From Tethya wilhelma (Eukaryota; Porifera; Demospongiae; Tethyida; Tethyidae): a DNA stretch of 64,000 nt. The notes below the pieces were generated by a model. That model saw nothing but the letters and a program-made list of their open reading frames with translations, did no database searches and was not told the origin of the DNA. Shown one piece after another: positions 10,704 through 22,076 of this stretch (its first letter is position 1; the number at the start of each line of letters is the position of its first letter). Both the position numbers and the translations under genes were made by a program. The stretch lies in contig CAXIPT010000002.1 of assembly GCA_964030475.1 (NCBI GenBank), forward strand, positions 12,940,270-13,004,269, read 5' to 3'.

Positions 10704-10704
10704 N
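10704..10704. other. Single-N contig join, false neighbour boundary
   Basis: Left of the N, the - strand matches 47276 onward on the + strand. Right of it, the sequence is unrelated and belongs to a different gene. Confidence 0.75.
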
Positions 10705-10784
10705 TTTGCTATGATACAATTCCCTACATAATATTATCATATTAAGTTATTGTCATTGTTATATAATCATGATCCATTGCTCAC

Positions 10785-11831
10785 GTTTGAGGGTCATCTA
10801 CTGCCAGCTCAACAGGATACCTTGCAATTTTTGGTGCAATCAGAGGATTCCCAAGGCACTTTGTTATGTGTCCCGTTAGTGAATTAGAGTGAAATGGGAT
10901 CCCCTTTTTTGTAGCATGCTGAATTGAATCAAAATAATATTAATGACTATTGCAAGTACAAGGCAATTTCAGAACATTAATTTGGTACTCTTTGTGGAGG
11001 AACATATCCAGGGAGATTGAAGCTCTTTAATTGGGACAAACTGGGGACATTCTCAACTCCTGCATGTCTTAGAATTGTGAGGATAAACTGCACATTCTTT
11101 TCACCCTATAATTATATTGTTAAAAGAATAATACTGAGTACAATTGTACAGTCATAAATTTTAAAATGAAATCTACATACGATTGGGTGAGGACTGTGGA
11201 CCAAAATGTAAAGCAGAAAGAACAATTTGCTTGGAAATGGATTGTATTCAATGTTGTCCTTTGTTTTCTCCAACTCTTCCATTATATCATCAATACTAGT
11301 ACTAGTGAATGTTTCATGTGATTCTGAATTGGATAATATTAAAAATATAAGGTAGCTATAGAAACAATAACAATACTAGAACATACCTTCTGTTCTATCT
11401 TCTATGTCAACATCAAATATCACATCACTTTCAGCATCGGACTCCACAGAATCACTTTCATTTATGTAACTTTCCTCTAGCATTTCAAAAGTGTCATACA
11501 TGCTACTAGGTGCACATGGAGCAGAGGTTCGGGTGTCGAGTTCGAGGCTGCCACTTACTGAATCAGATACATTACATTCCATTTCTTCATTATGATCCAT
11601 TGACATTGAATCTGACAGATTAACATGAGACTGTAGGCTATTAGCAAAAATTATATGGCTTTTGCTTCTATAGTGCCTGAGGAGCTTGGATTGAAAACGA
11701 AAATCCAAGTTGCATACTGTGCATGTTAGCTTCTGGGTACCTTTCAAAGTATAGACCTTTTCCACACGCACGGGAAAGTAGCGCGAAACAAGTGGAAGTG
11801 ACGTTTTTTGACACTTTATGACACAGGCCAC
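10785..11831 (-). CDS. Partial C2H2-finger gene of unknown family
   Basis: Four exons join in frame: 11831-11387, 11323-11181, 11105-10989 and 10918-10785, all with GT-AG borders. The first carries one C2H2 finger (CTVCNLDF then LLRHYRSKSH) and an acidic, Ser-rich stretch. The others encode NPFPSKLFFLLYILVHSPH, a segment with LRHAGVENVPSLSQLKSF, and one ending IARYPVELAVDD. The last donor (AAC|GTGAGC) leads toward the N at 10704, so the 3' end is missing. No ATG precedes the finger; the 5' part comes from a MITE end. The middle exons recall uncharacterised, possibly transposon-derived proteins of fungi and invertebrates, but I cannot name the family. Confidence 0.5.
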
Positions 11832-12296
11832 GCCTATTGGTGGGCAAGCGAATGGAATTTTGTACTGGCTGACACTGGAGGCTAAGTTTAGTGCAAGCTC
11901 AAGAGCCTTCTACTGGAAATGGAAGCAGCAAGCCAGATAAAACATGGAGAAGGGTCCATACAAACTTCGAATAGCAACAAATCCGAGAAAATAGCACCAC
12001 ATTACGTAAGAAATAGCATGCAAAAGCCACCATGAACTGGACTTACTGGTGTTTCAGATCTATACAAACGTTTTGAGTGAGCCAACGAGAGTTCTAGTGA
12101 AGTATGAGTTAGTCTACAATTACCTGAGAAGTTGGCTGAAGCATCCTTCCTTACTGAAGTGCTCTTTTCAAGCTTGGCAGTATCACTACTGTACAAATTT
12201 GCCCACCAAGGGGCGTGTCGACCGTCACAATTCGTCATAACACGTCATGCATCTCATTAAAAAATCGCTACTGTTGCCGCGTGGAAAAGGTCTATA
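11750..12296. mobile_element. MITE with TATAGACCTTTTCCAC ends
   Basis: The left end reads TATAGACCTTTTCCAC and the right end is its inverse (GTGGAAAAGGTCTATA). Weaker pairing continues inward for about 100 bp (GCCCACCAATAGGCGTG-like on both sides). It fills most of the divergent intergenic space between the C2H2 gene and the gene at 12518, and its left end becomes the beginning of the C2H2 open frame. Confidence 0.65.
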
Positions 12297-12517
12297 GACA
12301 TATATAGTATCACACCTATTATTTTAAATCTAAACACCGTTCTTACCCTGCAATTGCAATTTACAATCCATTCCGACTTCGTTTTTCTCTCAACAGCTCA
12401 TATCATTTGGGTTGCTATGTCGTTTCGTGCGCATGCGCATGTGTTGATTTCGGGCGCGAGCGGGAAATTATGACATCTGCAAATGTGCAGCAGTAGCTAC
12501 AGCCAACGATAGAAGGA

Positions 12518-13777
12518 ATGGCGAATAACAACCACAAACAAGGATCTGGAGCTGCTTCCAGAATACTTAGAGAATTAGTAGCTACTATGGATGAAGCAAA
12601 GAAAGAGCTGGAGGCAGTGAGGGGCAATCAGAGAGCCCTGGGAGCCAAATTTCTGTCAATGGAAGCAGATCAAAAGAAAATATTAGAAATATTGCAGGCA
12701 ATTGAAGAGAACAATTTTGAAATTGCTGGTAGTATATACCAGGTAAGTTACTACGTAGTAAAAATGATGTACAATGATTCAACAATTAAGCTAGACTCAA
12801 CTGAGAAACAAACAAACACAAACACCATCAGGCACCAAAAAAACAACAAGCAATAATATAATACTTATAGCTAGCTAACTAGCTAGCTATCATACAAAAA
12901 AAATAAAAGCTATCAAAATATGTGACCATTTATATTGTCATTGTCACCATATTGCATACATCATGCACATTGTAGGCTGATCTCAACAAGGAAGCCGGTG
13001 TACTCTACTGTTCCAGTCTTGAGAGGCAACCATGCATGGAGGATATTTCTGTAAGTGAATAGAAAAACAAAAACAAAAATAAATTTTAATGCTTATAGCT
13101 ATATGATAGCAAGACTTAATTCACTAGCTGACCTTGAATTAATCTCACTTGTTTCTGACAGACTTCAATTGTAAAAGTTCTCGAAGAGAAGGCCAGGTCT
13201 AAATACAAATTTGAAAAGGCAAAATCATATATGTTAAAAAAACTTACAGACTATCGATGTGAGGAAAGAAGAAGAGTAAGTTAATAAAATTATTATTATA
13301 ATTTTCATACAAAATATTATCAATACATATACATCATATTCAGGTGTTAGGATTGAATCAACAAAGGGAAATGGCAAAACTGCCCACCGAAGAATTTGCC
13401 TACAAATTTATGGGCACGATACATGCTCCGCAAGACAATAGTGACCTGCAGAGCACATACGTCAGGAATTTGGCACTACTGGTTAGTTCAACCCATAATG
13501 TTATGAATGGATACATATACACATACATATACTATATACTATACTATACAACATACATTATTTTTTATTATAGAGAAAGTTCATCAAATATGAAGTTGAT
13601 GGAAGGGAAAATACTTTCAGCAAATTCCGAACATGGCTGAAGCTACAATATCCCACTACTGGGCACCCATCAGAGACCCAGTGGGAGGTCATTTTGGGTT
13701 TAGATGATCATGAAAATCTACAGGGTAACTCTCAGCATGACAGTGATGAAACCCAGCTGTCACCATGTAACTGGTAG
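12518..13777 (+). CDS. Unknown coiled-coil protein, 5 exons, cassette-1 form
   Basis: The exons are 12518-12742, 12976-13050, 13162-13275, 13344-13481 and 13574-13777. All have GT-AG borders and all joins are in phase 0, giving about 251 residues from an ATG with AGGA ahead of it to a TAG. The first exon is a charged helix (ELVATMDEAKKELEAVR, then DQKKILEILQ) typical of a coiled coil. Later exons are Lys/Arg-rich (KARSKYKFEKAKSYMLKKL) and end with an acidic tail. I do not recognise a family. A second set of exons at 14309-14993 has the same lengths and phases and could use the same first exon. A CpG-containing segment upstream (12425-12465) may be promoter. Confidence 0.7.
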
Positions 13778-14011
13778 ACTACTGTAAACATAATTATAAT
13801 ATGGACATATTTATGCCTGTGCACTATGCTAATTATTAAGTAACCATTAAAAATTTTGTCACAGTAAGATACAGCTCTAGCCTCCTGAGATGCTTCACTT
13901 TACAGATAGCAAAGATTATAGCATAAGCTATAATATCCATGCTGATAAAGTGTACGAGTAACTACCATATACACACAAACTCAACTGTGATGTAGAATTA
14001 TGAAAAAATGA

Positions 14012-14299
14012 GAACAAACAAGTGAAAAAAACATTGGAAATGTAACGAGACATAGGAATGGCCAAATCGTAAAAAAGAAAGCAAACAAGATGGAATGGCT
14101 GTTTGAGTGTGTAAAGATTTATTCCTATGGGCAACATGAGGGACTCAACATGGAAAGAGAGTCATGGTACTACATGTAGCCCATACAGGAAGAATTCTGC
14201 ACACATGCACTCAAACAGCCATTCCATCTTGTTTGCTTTCTTTTTTACGATTTGGCCATTCCTATGTCTCGTTATACATTTCCAATGTTTTTTTCACTT
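14012..14299. mobile_element. MITE with about 88-bp inverted ends, abutting a splice acceptor
   Basis: The left arm (AGTGAAAAAAACATTGG onward) and right arm (ending CCAATGTTTTTTTCACT) are near-perfect inverse copies, including GGAATGGCCAAATCGTAAAA and its complement. The right end lies 9 bases before the TAG acceptor of the exon at 14309, and its T-rich end serves as that exon's pyrimidine tract. Confidence 0.75.
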
Positions 14300-14308
14300 T
14301 ACATGTAG

Positions 14309-14993
14309 GACCAACTACAGAGAGAACTCGCTCGAGAGTACTGTCTGTCTATTGACCGACAGTTGAGTGAGGAAACAATATCTGTACGTAAAATTGTCAC
14401 TAGTGTAGTGATTGGTGATATGATGGCAATACACACTCTCAGGAAATCATTACTTCAACTTTGAAGCATGACTCCAAAATCAAAACAAAGTTTGACATTG
14501 CCAGTCAATGGTGCAAGAAGAAACTCATCAATTTCAGAGTGGATGAACGTAGGAAGGTAGATACACATGTATATACATGGTATTGGTTCAGAATTAACTT
14601 ATAAGCATATTTTAGATATTTGGGATCAACCCATATCAGGAATATAAGTACCTTACTAGTGAGAATTTGGCTGCCATGATCATGAAGACAATCAAGGCTC
14701 CGAATGAACACAGGGTACTGCAAACATATACCAAGCACATTGCTCTTCTGGTCGGTACTTAATGACTTCTATTACATATTGTATTTGATTCTGAAGTAAG
14801 ATTCTTTTTTCTGATTTTGCAGAGAAACTTCATTAGGCTTAATGAAGGAGATCAAGTGGAGCTGGGACAGCTGTGGGTGCTCTACAGGGAAAGCCTAGAA
14901 GAGTGCTTCCCATGGAGGCGGCTTGCCGATGATCAAGATTGGAGTACCATCATGGAAGAAGACATTGATGCATACGGAAAAACTGAGGAATAA
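14309..14993 (+). CDS. Second cassette (duplicate exons 2-5) of the unknown coiled-coil gene
   Basis: The exons are 14309-14383, 14443-14556, 14616-14750 and 14823-14993. They match the first cassette in order, phase (all 0) and length (75, 114, 135 against 138, and the terminal exon). The protein is diverged but alignable: the first exon starts DQLQRELAREYC against ADLNKEAGVLYC, and the next KIKTKFDIASQWCKKKL against KSYMLKKL-type helices. I find no first exon of its own between 13777 and 14309. Either it is spliced to the exon at 12518 as an alternative 3' half (about 239 residues), or it is a partial duplicate gene. Function unknown. Confidence 0.65.
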
Positions 14994-16310
14994 GTCAAAG
15001 ACATAGACATACATAAAAGACATATATTCATATAATTGTCCAGTCATCCACTGACACATGACCGATATCATAACATTTTATGTCACAAATAATATTAACA
15101 GTACTAGTATTATATATATCATTCTACATAGAACTTGACTAATCATGACATGTCATTAATATAATATACATCCTTTTTTCATCACCATGCACTACCCTCC
15201 TTTCCTCTCATTATGGTCTATATATAGCTATCATTGAACTTTCTCCCTTACCTTTCAGGCTTTGGCCCCTCTGTCCATAGACATGCCCTGTCCATAGCCA
15301 TAACTGAATGCATGCAAGCAATCCGCTCATTATGGTTGTACAGGGTTGTACATTCATGTAAAATTTCACCGTACAAACCAGTATGGTTCTTCTTGGTTGT
15401 ACAGACACGTAGAACATTCCAGTAACGGCTTGTAAATTATAACTTCACATGAGTGTGCAACGTGAATACAGCCCCGTATAGCGCTGAAATTGCTTATGGT
15501 CCCGTAACAACCCCGTGTACGGGGTTGTTACGGGACTTTTTGCAATACTTCCCCGTTACGTCCCTGTGAATTTTTGGCTGTGTAAACGAGTTTCCTTGTG
15601 TTGCGTGACTGTCACCAAGTTTTTAAGAGTAAAAGTAAGTCTCCTTGTGTTGCGTGACTGTTATAGTCAGTTTTTATGTTGTCCAACCTCTCTGCCTAAC
15701 CCTGTTCGAGTTTTTTTTTATTTTTTATTTTATTTTATTTTTTATTTTTATGATTTTGTCCCCCGACCCCAGCCTTTGGGAAGTTTAACCTTGCTGTCGA
15801 GCCTCTGATGGTCTTGTTAGCCCAGCCTGTGTACCCTGTTAGCTGTTTTTTTGGCTATTTGCTGTTTGCTGTTTTTGCTGCTATTTGGCTATTTTTATTA
15901 TGACGTCATATCTGTAGTGAAAATTTAGCTGAATTTGAGAAAATAGGTAGTGTCACTTGTCACAAGGCCTTGTTCCCAGGTGACTTGTAGTGTCACAGGG
16001 GTGACACCCACGTTTTCATCGTCTCAAGGTCTAGGTTGAATTCTGTCATAGGGCCCGGGTTTACATGTCATTTCTACTTGTCTCAAGGGGAACTACACTG
16101 TGTCCCTAGGGGAAGGGGGACACTACCACTGTCACTGCACTAGGGGTTAATTAGTAATATGTGTCATCGGTAGGGGTGAAATGGGAATAGCCCATTCGTT
16201 GGTCTTGTTAGCCCAGCCGTGAACCCCCCTGTTAGCTGTTTTGTATGCGCAGCCTCTGACCGTTGTGTCACTGAGGTATAGTGAAGTGATAAAATATGAT
16301 TTTGGGATCT
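14994..16310. other. No gene seen; T-rich and duplicated low-complexity DNA
   Basis: No supported exon. It contains a perfect hairpin at 15500-15537, a T/A-rich run at 15711-15750 and early degraded copies of the GTTAGCCCAGCC module (near 15815 and 16205) that is tandemly repeated downstream. Confidence 0.5.
15500..15537. repeat. Perfect 18-bp inverted repeat
   Basis: The arms GTCCCGTAACAACCCCGT and ACGGGGTTGTTACGGGAC are separated by only two bases, and the sequence is unusually GC-rich for this region. Confidence 0.85.
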
Positions 16311-17037
16311 TTTTTTTTTTTTTTTTTTTGTTTGCTGTGTGTGTGATTAAATTTCTCTCTATTCTTGTAGAGTGATCACGTGACTGGGGACAAGGCTCAT
16401 ATATACGCCCCCTTTTGAGTGGCTGCTTGGCCCCCTTTTCAGCGGCTTTTCAGTGGTAAGTTTTAAAACTACCTCCTTTGACTATAATTATTTTTGTGTG
16501 TACTGTCCCCCCTGTAAAATAAGTCTATGACATATTCGCTTTCCCTTCAAAATTTCTTCATAACTTGGCCTTGTGGCTCACTCCAACAGTGTGTATATCA
16601 GTGATATTTCCCTGTGGCTTGTGATATTTCCCTGTGGTTTGAACCTTTAAAAAAGTCGATCTGGTCTGAGTTTGCCTATAGAAAAACGTGAATAACTTTC
16701 TAAATATCCAACCAATTTCAAAATCTCAAGTACCATTGGAAAGCGCTCGCTCTCCCTGTTCTTTTGGTTGCTTTTCCAGCTTCCTACACCTTACCAGTCA
16801 AAAGTTAGCTGTTTTGTTCATATAAAGTATGGGTATGAATCTCATTATTTCACTTCCGGTGGCAAATTTAAACCAGATCGACTTTAGTTTATACTATGTA
16901 AACCTAAACTATAATGAACAACAGTGAGTGAAAGACAAAATAAGTGACAAATTCTAGACTAGTAGTGACAAAATAAATGAGCATATACTTGTACACTGAA
17001 TATGATATCACAAATTCAAAGTCATAATGAGCCTACT

Positions 17038-17482
17038 TCAAGAATGGCCATACCTCAACAGCCCAGAAAGAAGATTAGATAGTGAGCGTGCAGGATAAAG
17101 TTCGCCACCCTTAAGCCTTGTTTTGACTACAAAGCGTGAGAGCCAGTAGTTGAGCTTTTCGGGATCATCACTCTCTAGCAGGTCAATAGGGCATTTTTCC
17201 TGGGACTCGTGGTTCTAACTGCCCAAGCTGTACACTTTTTAGTGTTCGGTACCACAGGCCCACTTTCTATTACTGACTGCTCCTCGGAGGCTGTGCAAAG
17301 CGACTCTTTTTTTTTTTCTTGGCAGGTTCAATGAAGTCATCGTTATCTGTGTTACGAACACTCCTTTTGCGCTTGTTTTCTTTGATGGCCATAAGCGCTA
17401 CAGTTGCTTCGAGTATTAGAGCTTCACTGACTGACTGACTCAATATTACCTCGTTTATTTCCGATAACGCCCTAGTAGGCAT
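17038..17482 (-). pseudogene. DUF3504 / Crypton-type (QRICH1/ZMYM-like) protein fragment, frameshifted
   Basis: An ATG at 17482 opens a frame that runs into a poly-A (Lys) run near 17310. There the similarity moves to a second frame (VPNTKKCTAWAVR) and then, near 17205, to a third (EKLNYWLSRFVVKTR, GGELYPARSLSNLLSGLLRY), ending at a TGA at 17038. NYWLSRF plus YP plus a leucine-rich SLxxLLxGLxRY stretch is the signature of the DUF3504 region of KIAA1958, ZMYM and QRICH1 proteins, derived from Crypton tyrosine-recombinase transposons. Two frameshifts in 450 bp make it a decayed copy. Only the N-terminal part is present. Confidence 0.6.
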
Positions 17483-18463
17483 GTTCTAACATATACATGT
17501 ATGTATATATGCTCAATACGTGCTCGCTGTGAAATTGAGCGCTTACTGCGTTCAAGGGGGTAATTTTGTCACGCCACAGGGGGTGTATGCCTATTTTCTG
17601 GAAAAACTTGAGATATGCAGCCTCTGTATTTGTTGGTCTTGATAGCCTAGCCTGTTTAGTTGTTACGTATGTATGCAGCCTCTGTATTCCATGGTCTTCC
17701 AGCCTGTGTGGAGCCCTGTTGCCTGTTTTGTGTGCAGCCTCTGTGTTTCCTTCAGGCTTGTTTATTTGATACAAGCGGCTTGGCACAGTGCTTTTGCTCC
17801 TTATTTGTCAGTTGAGACAGTTGTGCAAGTATGGTGCAGTGTGGAATATAATTGCCAAGCGCATTAGCGCGAGGCATCATAAACCGGTTTGTATCTGAGT
17901 TGGCATTATTATGATTACTTTTTGCGTGTTCCTTCACTGTGGCACTGACTGGCAGCTACACAAGTTACCGTGAGATTGCTGACAGCCTGGGAGTCATAAG
18001 AATTTCAAGTACCCTGCCAGGCTGGCCTGAGAGCATAGATAGAGACATAGATGATTATTGGTTTTTTTTGCTGTATGCACGACATACATTAAAATTTCTC
18101 TTTGTTCTTGTAGAGTGATCGTGACTGTTTGTGGTCTCCTGTGTGCCTACGCCGTCTTTGAGCGGCTGCTGCACACATCTTTCCTCGCCAAAGTTCAGTA
18201 AGTTCAAACTACTCCCTTTGGCTATATTATTTTTTGTGTACTGTCACCCTGTACGTAATTAGTTACCCCCATGGGGCGTGTGCCTATTTTCTGGAATAAC
18301 TCATCAAATTTTGCAGCCTCTGTATTTGTTGGTCTTGTTGATAGCCCAGCCTGTGTGTACCCCTTTTAGCTGTTTTGTATGCAGCCTCTGTATTCCATGG
18401 TCTTCCAGCCTGTGTGGAGCCCTGTTACCTGTTTTGTATGCAGCCTAGTGTTCCCTTGTTTAA

Positions 18464-19141
18464 CACTTAGCGGACGATTGTCACGAATCCGTGACAATGA
18501 TAATTGATAAGTACCACATCCGGTAGACAATTGTCACATTTCCGTGACACGTGTATAAAATTATACAGGCTTAGCATCTTAGGCTTTTTTGTCAGCTAGC
18601 TAAACAGATTTTCAAAAACGATGCTATAGTCTTATAGCCTAATTATTGCTGCACCAACATAGCAAGTACTGAGCCTCTACTCTCTAGGACCTTGGAAAAA
18701 AATGAGAAACTAAAACCGATGGTCGCGATCGCGACCTTTGCCACCTTGATGGGTTTATGAGCAAAAATTTAGTTAGCCTAACAGAATCCCAAAAGCGATG
18801 GTATAGACTTATAGCCTAGTTATCCCTGCAGTGATATACGAAGTACTAACCTTGTACTCTGTAGGACTCTGGAGAAAACAAGCTACTAAAACTGATGGTC
18901 GTGATCGTGACCTTTGTCACTTATGAGCTTATACCGCCATGCCCATTTCAGGGTTGAAGTTAGTAGTTTGCATGTAAGTAGTGTAATACCTTACCTAATT
19001 GCACAGCTAGTTCAAAGTTCAAAGAAATGAGACTTCCTGCAAAAAAAAGTGCTGAAGTTGCACATACACACGCGTGCAAGTAAATTTTTTTAACCCGTAT
19101 ATTGGGTTCAAAGGTCATTAATTTAAATCGCCCTCTAAGTG
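18464..19141. mobile_element. piggyBac-like non-autonomous element with TTAA target sites
   Basis: TTAA flanks both ends (18460-18463 and 19142-19145). The termini are inverted, with CACTTAGCGGACGATT on the left and the complement of CACTTAGAGGGCGATT on the right. It interrupts one unit of the tandem array; the third unit has the uninterrupted sequence near 20265-20290. Inside are two diverged copies of a roughly 155-bp block, each containing a TATAGxCTTATAGCCTA core and a GATGGTCGxGATCGxGACC palindrome. No transposase frame is present. Confidence 0.65.
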
Positions 19142-19220
19142 TTAAGCTGCTTGTCACAGTGCTTTTGCTCCTTTTTATTTGTCAGTATAGACAGTCATGT
19201 AAGTGTGGAATATTGTAAAT

Positions 19221-19744
19221 TATTATATGACTAGTGTTCTATTAGCAATCTGATTGGTCAGAAGCCGGGCAATATTCTCCCGTATTGCACAGATGGTTAT
19301 TGCACACTTTTTAATTGCCATGCTCAGCCAATCGCGCGTTTACAAAAGTCAGAAGCTGCATAGAAACGATGGCGCAGTTTTTTTTGTGAGAGCTTGGATG
19401 GTGGGAGCTACGCTTAGGCGAGTTTAGCCTTTTTGGAAAAGAGTAGTGACTACGAGCGTAGCTTGCTAAAAATCTTCAAAACTCCGCCCAAATATGTGAA
19501 GCCCTGCCCAGTTTTTTCTAGTTCCACGAGTTCGTTTTGTAACCATGAAGACAGCGACTATGAAGCTTCAAAGGAGTACTTAGTTACTTGCTGCTTGTTT
19601 GTTGCATGAAGCTTAAGCTGTGTTCTAGACTACTAAAGGATCGTTCTTGGTAAGACTAGTAGTTATAGATATCTCTCCACTGGCCACTTAGGCACAGTTT
19701 CAAACTGATAAGCTACACAGGCTCTGAAAGAAGTCATATAATAA
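19221..19744. mobile_element. Possible small element with TATTATATGACT ends
   Basis: TATTATATGACT at 19221 is matched by its inverse AGTCATATAATA at 19733-19744. The segment lies within the tandem array and is absent from other units. Evidence is limited to the short ends. Confidence 0.35.
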
Positions 19745-20834
19745 ATCTATTATTGCACTCCAAGGTCGGGCAATATTGGGCCAGATCACTGGCATGTATT
19801 TTTACATTCCGATATGCGCTGAGGCTTATGCACTGTAGGTGCCTTCATTGACTTTGGAGGGTTTTTTTTTGTTTTTTTTTTTTTTGCTGTGTGCATGACT
19901 TAAATTTCTCTTTGTTCTTGTAGAGTGATCGTGACTGTTTGTGGTCTCCTGTGTGCCTACGCCGTCTTTGAGCGGCTGCTGCACACATCTTTCCTCGCCA
20001 AAGTTCAGTAAGTTCAAACTACTCCCTTTGGCTATATATTTTTTGTGTACTGTCACCCTGTAAGTAAATTTAGTCACCCCCATGGGGTGTGTGCCTATTT
20101 TCTGGAATAGCTCATCAAACTTGAGAGTGTATGCAGCCTCTGTATTTGATAGCCCAGCCTGTGTGTACCTCTTTTAGCTGTTTTGTATGCAGCCTCTGTA
20201 TTCCATGGTCTTCCAGCCTGTGTGGAGCCCTGTTACCTGTTTTGTATGCAGCCTCTGTGTTCCCTTGTTTATTTGATACAAGCTGCTAGGCACAGTGCTT
20301 TTGCTCCTTTTTATTTGTCAGTGGAGACAGTCGTGCAAGTATGGTGCAGTGTGCATTTTGTAAATATAAATATACAAGGAGTGTGGCTCGCTTTACTCAC
20401 CACGCTCCTTGCTTGTGTATGAAATTTGCAGATGCGATTCAGTAAAAGAGAAAAGCTTCCATGCATTGCTGCTTTCAGTACTTTGTGTAGCAATGGAATC
20501 TGCGGACGCGCAAAAATTATTGCAAACGTGACATCACAGACGATCATTACTGATTTCCGCCATTTTTTGCAATCAGCTGGCAAAGAAACTCGTTATTTGG
20601 CTAGCCATGTTTCGTGTACAGCGACCGAGACTCAGACTTCTAGGAGTGAAAGTTCTCCCCTTACTACGCTTTTTTTGTGAAAGATTGGCCGCTCTGTCAC
20701 GCACAAAGAACTATCATAGGCTACTACTATCTAAGCTAGCTCTCTAGGCACACTTTTCATAGCTTGCATTCTCCACAGTCCAGAGAAAAAATAGCGTTTT
20801 TGCTTGAGGTTGCATCACTTCGGGTGACCCTCCG

Positions 20835-20835
<1 letters not shown>

Positions 20836-20862
<27 letters not shown>
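20836..20862. repeat. (AC)n microsatellite
   Basis: About 13 AC units within the last part of the tandem array. Confidence 0.9.
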
Positions 20863-20865
<3 letters not shown>

Positions 20866-21648
20866 CAAAAATCTGCTTATTATATGATAATTGATTTTGG
20901 AGTTGTTTTTTTTTTTTTTGCTGTGTGCACTACATAAATTTCTCTTTGTTCTTGTAGAGTGATCGTGACTGTTTGACTCCTATAGTGTGCCTACGCCTTC
21001 TTTGAGCGGCTGCTGGGCACATTACATTACAAGTTGTATCTTTCCTCGCCAAAGTTCAGTAAGTTCAAACTACTCCCTTTGGCTATATATTTTTTTGTGT
21101 ACTGTCACCCTGTACGTAATTAGTCACCCCCATGGGGCGTGTGCCTATTTTCTAGAATAGCTCATCAAACTTGAGAGTGTGTTCAGCCTCTGTATTTGTT
21201 GGTCTTTTTGATAGCCCAGCGTACCCCTGGGAGGGGCATCACAACCTGCACAATGAGCACTGAATGGGACCTACCTAGGAAACAATCCAGAGCATTCCTT
21301 AGCTGTAAGCCATCCACTGTGTAGTTATATTATTTACCTTTAAGCTTTGCTGTCTGTTTTCCTCAGTAAGTTATCAAGTGTAGAATAATGGCTGGTATCA
21401 AAACATAATTTATGAGGAATTAATGAAGAGCAGAGAATTTTAGTTTGTAAAGCTTCGAAACCACACCCATTTGATTGTGCCTCGTGTGGTGTGCGCTATC
21501 TAGATAATTACAGTGTTCAGTTGGATTCAACAGTAGCTTTAGAGTTGGTCTGGATTTGTGCTCAGTTGTGCCTGCATGGCTCAGGTGCTTGAACAGGTAC
21601 AGCTCAATTGGTTGCTAGTCTTAGTTATGTTTAGTGAGAATATACAAC

Positions 21649-21835
21649 TACCGTAGATCGGGAAATTTTCGACGTTAAAAAATTTTCGCCACGTGCGCGA
21701 GTGGCGAAAATTAAACACACGAAAGTTTAAAACGTATGGTGATCTTTACCAAATACGTCGAAATGGCGAAAATTAAACACGCGAAATTTTAAAACACGAA
21801 AATTTGTAGCGGCGAAAATTTCCCGATCTACGGTA
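21649..21835. mobile_element. MITE with TACCGTAGATCGGGAAA ends
   Basis: It starts TACCGTAGATCGGGAAATTTT and ends in the exact inverse. The interior consists of repeated GGCGAAAATTAAACACGCG-like segments. Related ends (TACCGTATAGCGGG) occur at 22815-23074 and 41308-41527. Confidence 0.75.
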
Positions 21836-22076
21836 TAAGCTTATATGCATCATAGTTGGTTGTGACATCAGTTCCGAGTCACTGCCTGGAGCAGTGACTC
21901 GAAGTGACAATTGTGTAATTGTGGATTTTTAGCTCACTTTCAGCCCTTCAAAATGACAACACATTGTGGTTTCTAACTTGATTACTGCATGTCAATTGCA
22001 TATAGTTGGGCTCTACTTGCTGTGTCACATCTGTGTTGCAGATACTGTGTCTCTATTTGTTTCTTTAGTTTCTGCA

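Larger units (their letters stand above)
16311..21240 (+). repeat. Tandem array of exon-like noncoding units
   Basis: Four units share a long T run, TTTCTCTTTGTTCTTGTAG, then an 84-101 bp block that begins AGTGATC and ends AAGTTCA|GTAAGT. These blocks are at 16371-16455, 18114-18197, 19924-20007 and 20958-21058. They are followed by CCCATGGGGCGTGTGCC and a module containing GCAGCCTCTGTATT. The block has the exact look of an exon between acceptor and donor, but the reading frame is not kept between copies (the fourth has an early stop and an insertion). A transposon, a pseudogene and other insertions lie between units. It could be a repeated noncoding exon or a tandem transposon relic. Confidence 0.55.

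Noticed and set aside
12002..12240. Open frames on both strands inside the MITE at 11750-12296
   Set aside because: No consistent splice structure or similarity; they lie wholly in a non-autonomous element.
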